From NCBI GenBank assembly GCA_016933955.1, contig JAFGTT010000026.1, forward strand, positions 1 to 64,000: 64,000 bases of DNA, written 5' to 3'. Shown here in pieces: positions 24,924-35,122 of the stretch. This DNA comes from Candidatus Zixiibacteriota bacterium. Its GTDB lineage: Bacteria > Zixibacteria > MSB-5A5 > GN15 > PGXB01. The first letter of the stretch is position 1, and every line of letters starts with the position of its first letter. Below the pieces are notes generated by a model, which was not told where the DNA came from, did no database searches, and saw only the letters and a program-made list of their open reading frames with translations. A program made the position numbers and the translations under genes.

Positions 24924-27680
24924 TCACGGCGTCCCGGGAATCGGGCTTTGCTGGCGGACACTTCCCATTATCTGTCGAACCAGAGGATCATCCATATTAT
25001 TCTTATAATCGGCATACATCATGGTGGCATTGTAAAGATCGGTCATCCGCCGCGTTTCAAAAAGAGTCTGGGCCAGCTTGTGATAGGCATGACCGTTACT
25101 CATATTCAATCGAAAGGCGTCCCAGAGATGCTGTACGCCGTCCTCGGAACGGCCGCGATAGTGTTCCACCAATCCCAGATCCCCGAGATAAAACTGGTTC
25201 TGGGGATCGCGGGCGAGAAGATCTTTGACCACGCCCTCGAATTGCGCCAGAATGGAATCGGCCGCGGCGCTGTCGCCTTCGGCTTTATAATAATCCGAAA
25301 GTTGCGCATAAGCCTGAAGGAATTCCGGGTATTTCCCTATTATAAAAGTAAGGATTTCCTTGGCTCGATCGATTCGATCGGTCCGATGAAATTCATTGGC
25401 GATTCTGAGGGCATTGAAACCAAGGGTCATCATAACCCCGGTGGCGTTTTCGTCGCGATATATAGTGGGATCGTCGAGTCCGTCGTAACGATACACCTCA
25501 TGATACAACCGGGATCCTTCCTCGGCATCGATTCCTCGCGGCCAGTTAGCCGTATCCAGCCGGTATAAAATCCCGGTGGCAACCGAAATATCCCTCAGCT
25601 TCAGGGGCGATTCGGCATACGGTTCCGACGAGAAATAAACCGGATCCCGCCATTTATTCTCAAGAACGACCTCATCGACCATCATATCCTGAAGTTTCAC
25701 CGTCCGGCCCTCAAAAGGCATTGGAATTAAGTAGGTTCGCCGTTTTCGCGGACGGTCATAGAACGGCTTTTCCGGACGGCGAACGGTTTGTCCGCGGTAC
25801 TCATAATCATTCCACAGAATCTGGTCATCACTCAGCGAAATTGGAACACCATAGCGGTTTTTCATCTGTTCCACATACCAGTCGGTATTAAAAAGGGAGA
25901 GGTTGACTACCCGGACGTCCTTGCGATGATCGTAAACTTCCTGCACACACCAGAGCGGAAAAGTATCGTTATCTCCCGAGGTAAACAGGATGGCGTTTTC
26001 CTTGCAGGTGTTCAGAATATTTTGCGAATATATCAGCGGGTAATAGTTTTTGGATCGATCATTGCAAAAATAGTTATTGGCCAGAGGAAATCCCGGCAGT
26101 AAAACCAGAAGTGACATAATCGCCAGAAGTGGCTTTTGATAACTTTTCGAAGCCGTTTCTTTCCTGACCACCTCCATCAGGGCGGCCAGCCCGAGCCCGA
26201 TAGCCAGTCCGAAAAAGGCAAAGGCCGGGGTGAAGAAGTAATCTCGGTTCCGAACCTCAAGATAGGCATCGCCCGACACCGGATTATACTTGATGCCGTC
26301 GGCGAAGTTCATATAGAGAACCAACCCCACCGACGCCAGAAGAAGTAATATCAGAAACGGCAAACCTACCTCAAGACGGCGCATTATGGCAAAGGCGGTC
26401 CCGAACAATCCGATAATAAAGATAATCAGATGGATCGATTTCAAACCATACTGCTCCTCGAAATAACTCCAGAAACCCATGTGCGGGTGACGTCCGAATT
26501 GGTGCGCCCATGTTCCCCGCCGCTTGAAGGAACGCTCAACCATTAATTCACTGCCGTATTGCTTGCGATCAAGATAATTGATAAAAGCCTTGTTTTTCCC
26601 GTCGAAAAATGCCCAGGGAGCTATGCTGAAATCCCGCGACGGATTGTTTTCATCAATCCTGAGATTAGGTTCCGCCCCGGAACGAATGGGAATAAAAAGG
26701 TGGAAGGAATATCCGACCACGGCAAGAATGATTATCACCAGGCCGGTTCTCCAGTCCAGCTTACGAGCCACAAAAGCGATAACCAGCATGACAATTAAGC
26801 CTGCCAGAAGACCATAAATAAACTGGTAAAATCCGATCATAATCAGTGAGAAGGCACCGATCCCGATTAAAACCGGCCAGTTGATGTACCTGAAGGTGAA
26901 AAAAACCACCGCCATCATCATTAAAACCGATGCAAACAAAAAGGCCTGATAACCGAATTCCATATTGGAGAAGATAAAAATAGCCAGAAGTTCGGCTACG
27001 AATAAACAGCAGAGAATAATCCAGGCTTTCGGGGGAGAATCTTTTTTCAGAATAAAGAATATGGCGGCAACCGGCATAATCAGAAATGTGGTGAGATGAA
27101 CCGCCACTCCCAAAAGCGCCAGGTAACAGGCCAGAATTATAATCCGGGTTCCTTCCATCGTTCCCCGGACATTATAATATTTGAGCATCAGCCAGAGAAT
27201 GATTGTCATCAGCATCAAGGACATGCCATAAACTTCCGCCTCGACCGCATTCCCCCAGTAGGTGGTTGAAAAGGCCATAAATAAAGCCCCTGTCACTCCG
27301 CCCAGATAGGTGATAATTCTTGACCAGCCGTCAGCCGACATATCATTGTGCCAAAACCGGATCATTCTTACCACCGAAAGGTATCCGAAGAGCACAGCTA
27401 TAGCCGAAGTAATAACAGATATCAGGTTAATTCTCATACAAATATCCGAAACCAAAGGCAGTACCGAAAAAATCCTACCGATCACAATAAAAAGTGGAGA
27501 CCCGGGTGGATGCGGGATTCCCAGAATATGGGAACATGCTATAAATTCACCACAATCCCAGTAAGATAGTGTGGGGGCAACGGTTAATTGATAGACAATG
27601 AGGCTGAAAATCAGGACCAGGCCGCCAATAATCGCGTTTATTTTATCAAATCCGCCGGGGGATGAGTTGGTCTTATCCAA
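24924..27680 (-). CDS. DUF2723 membrane protein with TPR-like tail
   Basis: This 918-aa protein begins with the DUF2723 signature: first helix, then LSYWDCGEFIACSHILGIPHPPGSP. This resembles the acidic first loop of PMT-type glycosyltransferases. About 12-13 membrane helices run to residue 540, followed by a soluble domain (about 545-720) and a TPR-like helical tail (about 760-900). The family is common in Bacteroidetes and other FCB bacteria and is related to TMEM260 O-mannosyltransferases, so protein O-glycosylation is a fair inference. An AGGAGG site precedes the ATG. Confidence 0.85.
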   Translation of the reverse strand: MDKTNSSPGGFDKINAIIGGLVLIFSLIVYQLTVAPTLSYWDCGEFIACSHILGIPHPPGSPLFIVIGRIFSVLPLVSDICMRINLISVITSAIAVLFGYLSVVRMIRFWHNDMSADGWSRIITYLGGVTGALFMAFSTTYWGNAVEAEVYGMSLMLMTIILWLMLKYYNVRGTMEGTRIIILACYLALLGVAVHLTTFLIMPVAAIFFILKKDSPPKAWIILCCLFVAELLAIFIFSNMEFGYQAFLFASVLMMMAVVFFTFRYINWPVLIGIGAFSLIMIGFYQFIYGLLAGLIVMLVIAFVARKLDWRTGLVIIILAVVGYSFHLFIPIRSGAEPNLRIDENNPSRDFSIAPWAFFDGKNKAFINYLDRKQYGSELMVERSFKRRGTWAHQFGRHPHMGFWSYFEEQYGLKSIHLIIFIIGLFGTAFAIMRRLEVGLPFLILLLLASVGLVLYMNFADGIKYNPVSGDAYLEVRNRDYFFTPAFAFFGLAIGLGLAALMEVVRKETASKSYQKPLLAIMSLLVLLPGFPLANNYFCNDRSKNYYPLIYSQNILNTCKENAILFTSGDNDTFPLWCVQEVYDHRKDVRVVNLSLFNTDWYVEQMKNRYGVPISLSDDQILWNDYEYRGQTVRRPEKPFYDRPRKRRTYLIPMPFEGRTVKLQDMMVDEVVLENKWRDPVYFSSEPYAESPLKLRDISVATGILYRLDTANWPRGIDAEEGSRLYHEVYRYDGLDDPTIYRDENATGVMMTLGFNALRIANEFHRTDRIDRAKEILTFIIGKYPEFLQAYAQLSDYYKAEGDSAAADSILAQFEGVVKDLLARDPQNQFYLGDLGLVEHYRGRSEDGVQHLWDAFRLNMSNGHAYHKLAQTLFETRRMTDLYNATMMYADYKNNMDDPLVRQIMGSVRQQSPIPGTP

Positions 27681-27847
27681 AAGGACCTCCTAAAGCTCTA
27701 ATATCCTCTTACCGATAATCATATAAGTCAATATATGTTAATGAAACCTGAATAAAATTTGGCTCAAATATAATTATAAAAGCATAATTCACAACAAAAA
27801 TTATACCATTAGGAAGAGATCAAAGACCAAAAAAATCAGGAGGATAC

Positions 27848-28099
27848 ATGTTCATCTGGTGTGCCATTCTTTTTTTTCTGGGCATAGCCGCTTTTCTGGA
27901 TTCCATAGTCAATTATGGCGAGATTTTCCGTCAGATTAACTCGGTTTTATTCATGTTGATTTCACTGGCTTTACTGGTCCGAACCACGATTAAAATCAAG
28001 GCGGCCAGGATGGAAGAATTACAGGGCCGGGTTCACAATCTCGAAATGACACTGAAAAAGCTGGAGAACGATAAAGAAAAAGTCTCGGCTGATTTTTAA
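27848..28099 (+). CDS. Small membrane protein with C-terminal coiled coil
   Basis: This 83-aa protein has an excellent AGGAGG site before its ATG. Two hydrophobic helices (about 1-20 and 30-48) are followed by a charged helix (about 50-80) with heptad spacing (LQGRVHNLEMTLKKLENDKEK). No family is recognised. It lies alone between the divergent DUF2723 gene and the convergent TPR gene, whose stop is 3 bp past its own. Confidence 0.65.
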   Translation: MFIWCAILFFLGIAAFLDSIVNYGEIFRQINSVLFMLISLALLVRTTIKIKAARMEELQGRVHNLEMTLKKLENDKEKVSADF

Positions 28100-28102
28100 T
28101 CA

Positions 28103-29962
28103 TTAACTGGGCGGCTGAAGTAATTTGATTTTTTGAAGCGTCTCACGGGCTTCGCCGATAAACGGATAGGTATTGTATTTCCCCAACAGGGTTCTGTATA
28201 TTTCAGCCGCCCGGTCTTTGGTTGCTTCTCCCTGAGCCAGAATATCTCCTCTCATTTTCAGGCAATATGGAAAATAATAATCCTCGGGATAATTCCTTTC
28301 CATTTCATTGATCACTTCAAGGGCAGAAATGGTATCCTGCATTTCCAGATAATATCCGGCCAGCCGGTAGGATGATTGACCGACCAGGGGTGTCTCTCCC
28401 ATCCCGATGACTTCCCGAAATCGCTCCTCGACCGAATCGGGCATCAGCCTGACTTCATAATAAAGTGCCTCGGTATATTTATCCAGGGCCTTAGGATACC
28501 CCAATTGGGATTCGCGAATATTCAGGCTGTTGGCCAAGGCGTCATTGAAATAAAAGCCGCGTGGAAAGATCGTCATTAACTTTCTGAAAGCCAGATCAGC
28601 CTCCTCGTATTTTTTCCGAAAGAGCAGAATCATGGCTCGATGGTAGTCAATTTTTTCGGTTAATTCCTCCTGATTCCGCAACGTCCCGATGCGATCGAAG
28701 GCCGCTTCGGCCGAATCGAGTTGCCCTTCGACCATCGCCATCAGGGCCATTTCTTCCATTGCCTCAGCATAAAAAGTCCCGCCGTGATGCATGGCCGCTA
28801 CCGAATCGAAATAAACACGGGCTAAATCGTAATCACGAATCTGGTAACGGTACACCCGCCCCATCTCAATTAGCGCTCGGGCCTGATCGCGCCGCTGGGG
28901 ATATTTTTTCACTATTTCGGAATATTGGGTTAGCGCTTCCGCCGGCCGGCCGGACTGGGCCAGGGCATCGGCATAATAAAATTTATAATCCGAAATAATA
29001 TCCCTGTTAAAATCGCGGCGTTCAATATATTCGGCCACCCGGATAACCTGGTCATAAAGCCGCCGTTCATAACATCGACGTTGATAAACAAGCAATTGCC
29101 GACCGTCACCCGCCATCAGGGAATCAACCTTGAGACTGACATCAAAGGCCTCGCTATAGCGGCGGCCGGTCATGTAGGCTTCCTGGAGCACAGTATGAGC
29201 GAAAAGGTTCCCCGGCAGACTATCAGTGATTTCTCGAAGCGCCCGGATGACTTCATCAGGAGCATCGGGATAGCGAACAAGAAGAGAAAGTTTTCGATCC
29301 ACCTGAGGTTTAAGTAAACTATCATTCTGAACCGCCGTAAAATACTCCCTGACCGCTCGATAATATTCCCCCTTGATTTCCAGAATCGAGGCGTTTTCCA
29401 TGGCAAAAAGGGCCACGTTTCCGAATGTCCGGCGGCCCTCGGCAATCATCTCGGCCGCCCGGTCATTGTAGCCAAAAAGCACCAGTTTGGCGATAATCGA
29501 TCGATAGACATCGGGATTACCGGGAAACCTGATCAAAATATTGGACAGGCAGGTGGTGATAACGGAATCGACTCCAAGCCGCAAATAGATTTCCAGCAGG
29601 CGGTCATGGTATTGATAATCGAAGGGATTTTTTTCAAGCTGTCGATTCAACAGCAATTCGGCTTTGGGATAGGCCTTGAGAATGTCATAGCAAGTCAATA
29701 AAAGATCAACCACCTCACGATTGGAAGGATCCTTCGAATACATATCTTCCAGCATATCGGCGGCACTAATATAAGCTCCGCGACTCATGAATTGCCGAAC
29801 CATAGCTATTTCATCGGCGGCTGATCTCGCCTTCCCGCTTTCGTTGCCCATCTTCAAACCGGGGATGGCTTTGGGCGATTGATCATCGGCCAGAACGATT
29901 CCGACAAATCCAGACATCGCCACAAACATCAATATCAAAATCGAAAGTAGCTTAATTTTCAT
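28103..29962 (-). CDS. Periplasmic tetratricopeptide-repeat protein
   Basis: The protein is 619 aa from the ATG at 29962. A signal peptide (MKIKLLSILILMFVAMS) is followed by TPR-like helical repeats over most of its length, for example AAEMIAEGRRTF, PAEALTQYSEIVKKYPQ and EEADLAFRKLMTIFP. Such proteins scaffold envelope complexes. The start overlaps the end of the DUF4175 gene by 11 nt (ATGAAAATTAA), so translation is coupled. The frame is open further upstream, but that stretch is antisense-like and lacks the signal peptide at its end. Confidence 0.82.
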   Translation of the reverse strand: MKIKLLSILILMFVAMSGFVGIVLADDQSPKAIPGLKMGNESGKARSAADEIAMVRQFMSRGAYISAADMLEDMYSKDPSNREVVDLLLTCYDILKAYPKAELLLNRQLEKNPFDYQYHDRLLEIYLRLGVDSVITTCLSNILIRFPGNPDVYRSIIAKLVLFGYNDRAAEMIAEGRRTFGNVALFAMENASILEIKGEYYRAVREYFTAVQNDSLLKPQVDRKLSLLVRYPDAPDEVIRALREITDSLPGNLFAHTVLQEAYMTGRRYSEAFDVSLKVDSLMAGDGRQLLVYQRRCYERRLYDQVIRVAEYIERRDFNRDIISDYKFYYADALAQSGRPAEALTQYSEIVKKYPQRRDQARALIEMGRVYRYQIRDYDLARVYFDSVAAMHHGGTFYAEAMEEMALMAMVEGQLDSAEAAFDRIGTLRNQEELTEKIDYHRAMILLFRKKYEEADLAFRKLMTIFPRGFYFNDALANSLNIRESQLGYPKALDKYTEALYYEVRLMPDSVEERFREVIGMGETPLVGQSSYRLAGYYLEMQDTISALEVINEMERNYPEDYYFPYCLKMRGDILAQGEATKDRAAEIYRTLLGKYNTYPFIGEARETLQKIKLLQPPS

Positions 29963-32900
29963 TCTGTTCAGGATTTCCCTTATTTTCGATTTGTTCCAGC
30001 AGGGCTTTAAAATAGGCTTTGATATGCTGTTCGTACTCCGGGGGATAGCTTTCATTAAGGAATCGGCGCAACCGATCCTCAATATCCAATCCGCCCTGAA
30101 GTTGGTCGCCAGAAAGAGCCGGTGGTGAATTGCGAAGGACATCTTCCCCAACCGAGGCCTTGCGTTGCTCGGTAAAGTCTTTACGTTGCATGGTTCGTGA
30201 AGCATCGAGCATCCGTGAATATATCTTCAACTGGCGATCGAGGGTATTCTGCCCGACTTCGCCGCTACTGAGTTCATCGATCACTTTCTGCATATCATCG
30301 GCAATAGCATCCAGACGACCCAGGACTTCCCGGCTGTTGCCGAATTCATCCTGCAGTTCCCGGAGTGACTTCTGGATAGTCCCCTGTTCGCCGGCCAAAC
30401 GCCGCATAGCTTCCTCTCCGCCTGGATTCATCTGGCTCGGATTGGGACATTGCGACTGGGTCTGCCGATTAAGCTCCATCTGCTTATCGCATAGGGAACT
30501 CAATTTTTGTGATGGTTTGTCGCAATTGCCGCCTTTATCGCAGTTTTTCTGTGATTCCAGGGCATCAAGCATCTGGACTGCTGCTCGATTCAAATTATAA
30601 AGCGCCTCACGCTGGTACTGGATGGCCTGCGAGCCATGACGGTCACTTAGCTGATCGATTGCCAGATCGAGATTCCCCATCGATTTCTGGATCAGGCTCT
30701 GTAACTGGGCGGCAATAAAAGGCGATTCTTTGCCAAGGGCCTCAATCCGGCGTTCCAGTCCCCCAACCGATTCCTTGACAATCTGCTGTTGGGCGGCCAG
30801 ATCACGAAGGACTTCCGATTCCCCCTGAAATGACGCAGCATCGCCAATCAGTCCCTCTTCTTCATTGGACAGGTAATTGATATCATCAATGGCCTCACGC
30901 ATTTTTCGAGCCACTTCCTGCCCGCCGCCGCGGCACATACTCCGCTGACCCTGTTGAAGTTTATCGAGCATGGAGAGTAATTTCGAACGTGCCTGGTCTC
31001 CCTCCTGAAGTGATTTTTCTTTTTTCATCCCATCCAGATTATTCATCATGTTTTCCATGTTCTCCCCGGCGGTGCTGTTTTCAACCGCCTTGCAGAACTG
31101 GTCCGCCTCATTGGCCTTCTGGTATTGGGTCGCTCCGAGCATCTGGCGCAGATTGGCGGCCTCCTTTTTCAGGCCTTCCAGACCCTGTTTGACTTTCTGC
31201 TCGGCCGGTGTCAGCGAGGGTAATTGTTCTGATTTTGCATCAGCCGTCTGTTCATTGACCCGGGTCTGCTTTTCAACCAGTTCACGGGCCATCTCGGTCA
31301 TGGCTTCAACTTTCTGCTCGACTTTCATTTTCTTTAGAAGGGCAATAGTCCGCTCCAGCCGCTGCATCATCTCTTCCTGCGAAAGCTGGAAATCTTTCAT
31401 GGCTTCATCGAGTTTCTGCGGGTCCATCTGCTTGAGAGCCTCAAGAAGTTTCAGTCGGGCCTCTTTCATTTCCGGGGTAGCGACTTCCTCGAACAGCTTC
31501 TGAATCTCGGCCAGCTTTTCCAGGAGTTCTCGGCTGGCCAGCCGGTTTTCCTGCAACCGGTTAACCATCTCATCTATTTTTTGGGCAGTTTTATCCATCT
31601 CCTCGGAAATCTCGGCATTCTTCCGCGCGATTTCTTCCAGCTCTTTTTTATGCTGCCAGGGCAGTTTTTGATCGGTCTGACCCTTATCCTGGTCGAGTTT
31701 CCGGGCGATATTCTTGAGCCGCTCGGCCAGATCTTTGGAGGCCTTTAAAAACTGCTCGGATCTATCAATATTCTGATTGTATTCCTCATCGGTTTGGGCG
31801 ATTATCTCCTCGAGCGAGGGCAACCGGGCGATATAAACCCGCGATGAAGTTATTTTGGGACCGCTGATCCGATCATTATCGGCCAGCTCAAAATGGTACT
31901 GAATATAGTCTGAGGGCATCAAATTAAGTGGTTCCACATTCCAGTTGAAATTTATTTCTCCCTCGGTTTTGATACGATCGTTGAAATGAAGAACCGCCAC
32001 ATTCTCATCGCTCTTCCGTCCTTCCGAGACTATGGAGTATTTCAACACCAGCGAGGAGAAACCATAATCATCGGAAATTCTCACCAGAAGCGGAACTATC
32101 ATTTCCTCGTTAAGATTGACATCAATGCCCGGGCGGATGACATCAATTACAGGATATTCATCCGGGATGGAAGTGATATGATATTCTATCGGATCCGGGT
32201 TGACCTCATTCTGCACATCGACCAGGTAAATATAATAACTCCAATCCTGCTCAATCCTGAAAGATTGCTCGGCTGTCTGACCGGAGATGGTAAAGGGCGC
32301 ACGAGAGGAATCGGCGAAAACCATTTCCGCCCGGACGACCGGCAAGTTGGTTTCGATCTGCATATTGACCCGGGTGCCGTACACCGCCGATATCGAACCT
32401 TCATTCTCATCAATAACGGTTGGCTGTAAACCGGTGTACTGCGGATAAAACATGGACATCTTAATCCCGGTCACTCTCGGACGATCAACCACGTCGATAT
32501 GCTCAACCGTGGTGGTTTCGCGTCCGGCTTTGACATAGTAGTCAACAGACCGGCGAACCTGTTTGAGAGTCGTGAAAAACATCAGGGAATCTCCGAGAGA
32601 TCCGGAGATACGGGGCCGATTCGTCAATTCGATCTCGGTCTTCTGCCAGATACCACCGGCGAATTTGTAGTAAACGGTGGCCGCTTCGGGGAATTTATCT
32701 CCAAGAAGCACCCCTCCCAGATCGACATCACGGTATTTCACTGCCAGTCCGCTTCCCGGGTAAGCTTTGAGTTGATACCCCAGGGGTGGTGCGACAGTTT
32801 CGGTCGGATTAGAATAAACCTGATACGAATATGAAAACAGACCCGGGAAAACAAACAACAGTAATAATGCCAGGGCCGTTGATATACCCAGCGTTTTCAG

Positions 32901-33362
32901 ATTACGCCACAGAGTGTGGGGCGAGACAATCTCATTGAAATTTAATCCATTTGCAGTCTCCGCAGCCTGGATCAGAGTGGCTTCAATCAAATCCGGGGAA
33001 TACCCGATTTTTTCTGTCTCGGGGGATGCGGAAAATTGCAAGGCGGCAATTAAACGCCCTTTCAAACCCGGGAATTTTTGTTCCAGCCGAATAGCAACCG
33101 ATTCCGGCGTCCCATGGAAAAATCGCGAAAAGGCTAGTCGCCAGAAGGCATAGAAGGTAGAAAGCCCGGCTACACTTAATAATCCAATCTTAGTCCAGAC
33201 CGGCAGTATAACAATTCCGGCCAGAAGTGAAAGGACTATCCAGACCGCCAGCAGGCCGGAGAATGTTCCCAGAATACCGGCCAGAAATAAAATCAACCGT
33301 TCCTTGAGAAGGATATTTTTTATTCTCTTTTTCAATGCGACTATTTTCTCGGTATCGGCCAT
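29952..33362 (-). CDS. DUF4175 family membrane-anchored coiled-coil protein
   Basis: This 1136-aa protein has two membrane helices near the N-terminus (about 18-70) and a third near 155-175, then an immunoglobulin-like periplasmic region (about 210-510). A very long Gln/Glu/Lys-rich coiled-coil region (about 530-1090) includes LEEIARKNAEISEEMDKTAQ. This is the DUF4175 pattern. In other bacteria such genes sit with DUF4159, MoxR and DUF58/VWA (BatA-like) genes; here only DUF4159 and a TPR gene are present. The function is unknown; an envelope scaffold is inferred. The gene starts 20 bp after the DUF4159 stop. Confidence 0.83.
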   Translation of the reverse strand: MADTEKIVALKKRIKNILLKERLILFLAGILGTFSGLLAVWIVLSLLAGIVILPVWTKIGLLSVAGLSTFYAFWRLAFSRFFHGTPESVAIRLEQKFPGLKGRLIAALQFSASPETEKIGYSPDLIEATLIQAAETANGLNFNEIVSPHTLWRNLKTLGISTALALLLLFVFPGLFSYSYQVYSNPTETVAPPLGYQLKAYPGSGLAVKYRDVDLGGVLLGDKFPEAATVYYKFAGGIWQKTEIELTNRPRISGSLGDSLMFFTTLKQVRRSVDYYVKAGRETTTVEHIDVVDRPRVTGIKMSMFYPQYTGLQPTVIDENEGSISAVYGTRVNMQIETNLPVVRAEMVFADSSRAPFTISGQTAEQSFRIEQDWSYYIYLVDVQNEVNPDPIEYHITSIPDEYPVIDVIRPGIDVNLNEEMIVPLLVRISDDYGFSSLVLKYSIVSEGRKSDENVAVLHFNDRIKTEGEINFNWNVEPLNLMPSDYIQYHFELADNDRISGPKITSSRVYIARLPSLEEIIAQTDEEYNQNIDRSEQFLKASKDLAERLKNIARKLDQDKGQTDQKLPWQHKKELEEIARKNAEISEEMDKTAQKIDEMVNRLQENRLASRELLEKLAEIQKLFEEVATPEMKEARLKLLEALKQMDPQKLDEAMKDFQLSQEEMMQRLERTIALLKKMKVEQKVEAMTEMARELVEKQTRVNEQTADAKSEQLPSLTPAEQKVKQGLEGLKKEAANLRQMLGATQYQKANEADQFCKAVENSTAGENMENMMNNLDGMKKEKSLQEGDQARSKLLSMLDKLQQGQRSMCRGGGQEVARKMREAIDDINYLSNEEEGLIGDAASFQGESEVLRDLAAQQQIVKESVGGLERRIEALGKESPFIAAQLQSLIQKSMGNLDLAIDQLSDRHGSQAIQYQREALYNLNRAAVQMLDALESQKNCDKGGNCDKPSQKLSSLCDKQMELNRQTQSQCPNPSQMNPGGEEAMRRLAGEQGTIQKSLRELQDEFGNSREVLGRLDAIADDMQKVIDELSSGEVGQNTLDRQLKIYSRMLDASRTMQRKDFTEQRKASVGEDVLRNSPPALSGDQLQGGLDIEDRLRRFLNESYPPEYEQHIKAYFKALLEQIENKGNPEQNEN

Positions 33363-33381
33363 AATATACCACTTCCGTTTT

Positions 33382-34116
33382 TTAATGACTCAAGGCGTAG
33401 GCAAGAAGGTTCAGACCCATCTTGAGGGCCGCCTCTCTTTTTTCCGGCGGATCATTGTGTACCTGCGGGTCCTCCCAGCCGTCGCCGATATCGGATTCGT
33501 ACAGGTAATAAAGCACTACCCGGCCATCGATAATAATACCGAAACCCTGCGCGGTTTTTTTATCATGTTCATGGATCTTGGGTGGCCCGCCGGGGAAATC
33601 ATAATAACTGTGATAGATCTCGTGTTCGAATGGAATTTCAGTCAGTTCGCGTTCCGGGAAAAGACGAGCCAACTCCACCCTGAGATTTTTATCCATGCCA
33701 TAGGAATCATTGATAAACAAAAAACCGCCATGGGATAAATAGGTTCTCAGTCTTTCCCGTTCATCATCGCTGAATTTCATCAAACCATGTCCGGTGGCAA
33801 ATAAAAAGGGATAGCGAAACAGGTTGTCATCCATGATCTGGACTACCTTTTCAACCGTATCCACTGGCAAATTGCTGTTATTCCTGATAAATTTAAGTAA
33901 ATTGGGAAGGGCCGAACTCCCCCAGTACCAATCGCCGCCTCCTCCATAATGCAATCGAGCTATGGTTACCGCCGAGGGATTAATCGGGGGACTACTCCGA
34001 ACAGGAGTCGGAAGGAGTTGTTGCGGCATTAAAATATCTCCTCCCCGGCTCTGAGCCAGGGTAAGCGGATTCGTCGAAATGGCCAGTAAACAGGCAAGTA
34101 GTGCAATTCGGATCAT
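33382..34116 (-). CDS. DUF4159 domain protein, secreted
   Basis: This 244-aa protein has a signal peptide (about 1-22) and a DUF4159 domain with TIARLHYGGGGDWYWG, FATGHGLMKFSDDERERLRTYL, GGFLFINDS and the conserved IPFEHEIYHSYYDF. The domain resembles a glutamine-amidotransferase-like fold without its catalytic cysteine. It heads the DUF4159-DUF4175-TPR unit. Its role is unknown. Confidence 0.88.
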   Translation of the reverse strand: MIRIALLACLLAISTNPLTLAQSRGGDILMPQQLLPTPVRSSPPINPSAVTIARLHYGGGGDWYWGSSALPNLLKFIRNNSNLPVDTVEKVVQIMDDNLFRYPFLFATGHGLMKFSDDERERLRTYLSHGGFLFINDSYGMDKNLRVELARLFPERELTEIPFEHEIYHSYYDFPGGPPKIHEHDKKTAQGFGIIIDGRVVLYYLYESDIGDGWEDPQVHNDPPEKREAALKMGLNLLAYALSH

Positions 34117-34199
34117 AATTATACCCGGTTATATCATATAATATACTCTAAAAATCGGGTTTTCGGCGAAAAAATGTTGTCCGGGAATCGGATATGGGC

Positions 34200-34229
34200 A
34201 AAAAAACCCCTTGGCTCTTGCAAGCCAAG
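34200..34229 (-). terminator. Terminator after the small outer-membrane-like gene
   Basis: CTTGGCT (34210-34216) pairs with AGCCAAG (34223-34229) around CTTGCA. The A-run at 34200-34206 supplies T residues on the minus strand. Confidence 0.8.
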
Positions 34230-34336
34230 AGGTGGGAGGGATTATGTATAAAGATAAATAAAATATATATTAAATACTGCCCTTGTCAAGTCCAAAAAAT
34301 CATAAAAATCCCGGATAAACAGCGTTTTTGGCCTGT

Positions 34337-34753
34337 TTAAAACGAAATCCGCAAACCCACCTGGTTGATTGAATCATTTTCAAAAGTAGAAATGACCCGC
34401 TGATAATTGATAGCTATATGGCCGGCGATCGGTTTGACCAGAGATAACTCAATATAATGATCCCGAAAATAATCCCGCTGATCATTGATGACATCATAGG
34501 ACAGTTCATAATTGAAATCGGCCGTAAATTCAAACGTGAATTCTGTCAAAATTTTGAAGCTGTTAATGGCAACCACCTGAACCGTCGTTCCCCGGTCAAA
34601 ACCGGCATCATCGACATTCCTGAATAATGAAATTTCGTTGGTGATCGGGTATAATCCGAACACCCGTCCGTCAATGGTCGGTAAAGAAAACACCGGTCCG
34701 GCGACCGAAAATAAAAAGATCCAGTATAATATCAACGATCGTAATGAGTTCAT
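34337..34753 (-). CDS. Small secreted beta-rich protein (outer-membrane-like)
   Basis: The protein is 138 aa from the ATG at 34753, which has a GGAG site at good spacing. After a signal peptide (about 1-22) the mature part of about 115 aa has alternating hydrophobic/polar residues typical of beta strands. It ends in GLRISF, with a terminal Phe as in outer-membrane barrels. It is short for a barrel (perhaps 6-8 strands). No family is recognised. It is a single-gene unit with its own terminator. Confidence 0.6.
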   Translation of the reverse strand: MNSLRSLILYWIFLFSVAGPVFSLPTIDGRVFGLYPITNEISLFRNVDDAGFDRGTTVQVVAINSFKILTEFTFEFTADFNYELSYDVINDQRDYFRDHYIELSLVKPIAGHIAINYQRVISTFENDSINQVGLRISF

Positions 34754-34871
34754 AATTCGCTCCAATTGAAAATTAAAGGCTCCCGATTGGCGTTAAAATA
34801 ACTCTCCTGATTCGAAAATAAAAGATAAACATTTCGGGACGCGGCTTGCCAAGAGCCGGTTAATCATTTAA

Positions 34872-34877
34872 TATAAT
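34872..34877 (+). promoter_or_regulatory. TATAAT box 5 nt before the SxtJ-like gene
   Basis: A perfect TATAAT lies 5 nt before the ATG at 34883, and no Shine-Dalgarno is present. The best -35 (TTGCCA, 34846-34851) is 20 bp away, which is long. Confidence 0.4.
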
Positions 34878-34882
34878 CTGGG

Positions 34883-35119
34883 ATGAAATTATTCCTTAAA
34901 AAACTCTGGATCGGGTGGACCAAATTCGCCCATTTTATCGGAAGGGTAAATACCGAAATTGTATTATTTCTCTTTTATTTTTTGATATTCACGCCGCTTG
35001 GTTTGTTATTCCGGCTGTTTGGATTTGATCCCCTGCGGAATAAATTCAGCGGCAAAAGCAACTGGCAAAAAATCGAATCCGGTGATTTTGATCTCAAAAA
35101 AGCCTCACATCAGAGTTAA
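34883..35119 (+). CDS. SxtJ-like small membrane protein
   Basis: This 78-aa protein has an amphipathic N-terminus (LKKLWIGWTKFAHFIGRVNTE), one or two helices (VLFLFYFLIFTPLGLLFRLFG) and a charged C-terminus with a conserved Trp. Proteins of this kind regularly precede carbamoyltransferase genes and are named after SxtJ of saxitoxin clusters. Their role is unknown. The stop lies 3 bp before the carbamoyltransferase start. Confidence 0.72.
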   Translation: MKLFLKKLWIGWTKFAHFIGRVNTEIVLFLFYFLIFTPLGLLFRLFGFDPLRNKFSGKSNWQKIESGDFDLKKASHQS

Positions 35120-35122
35120 AAA

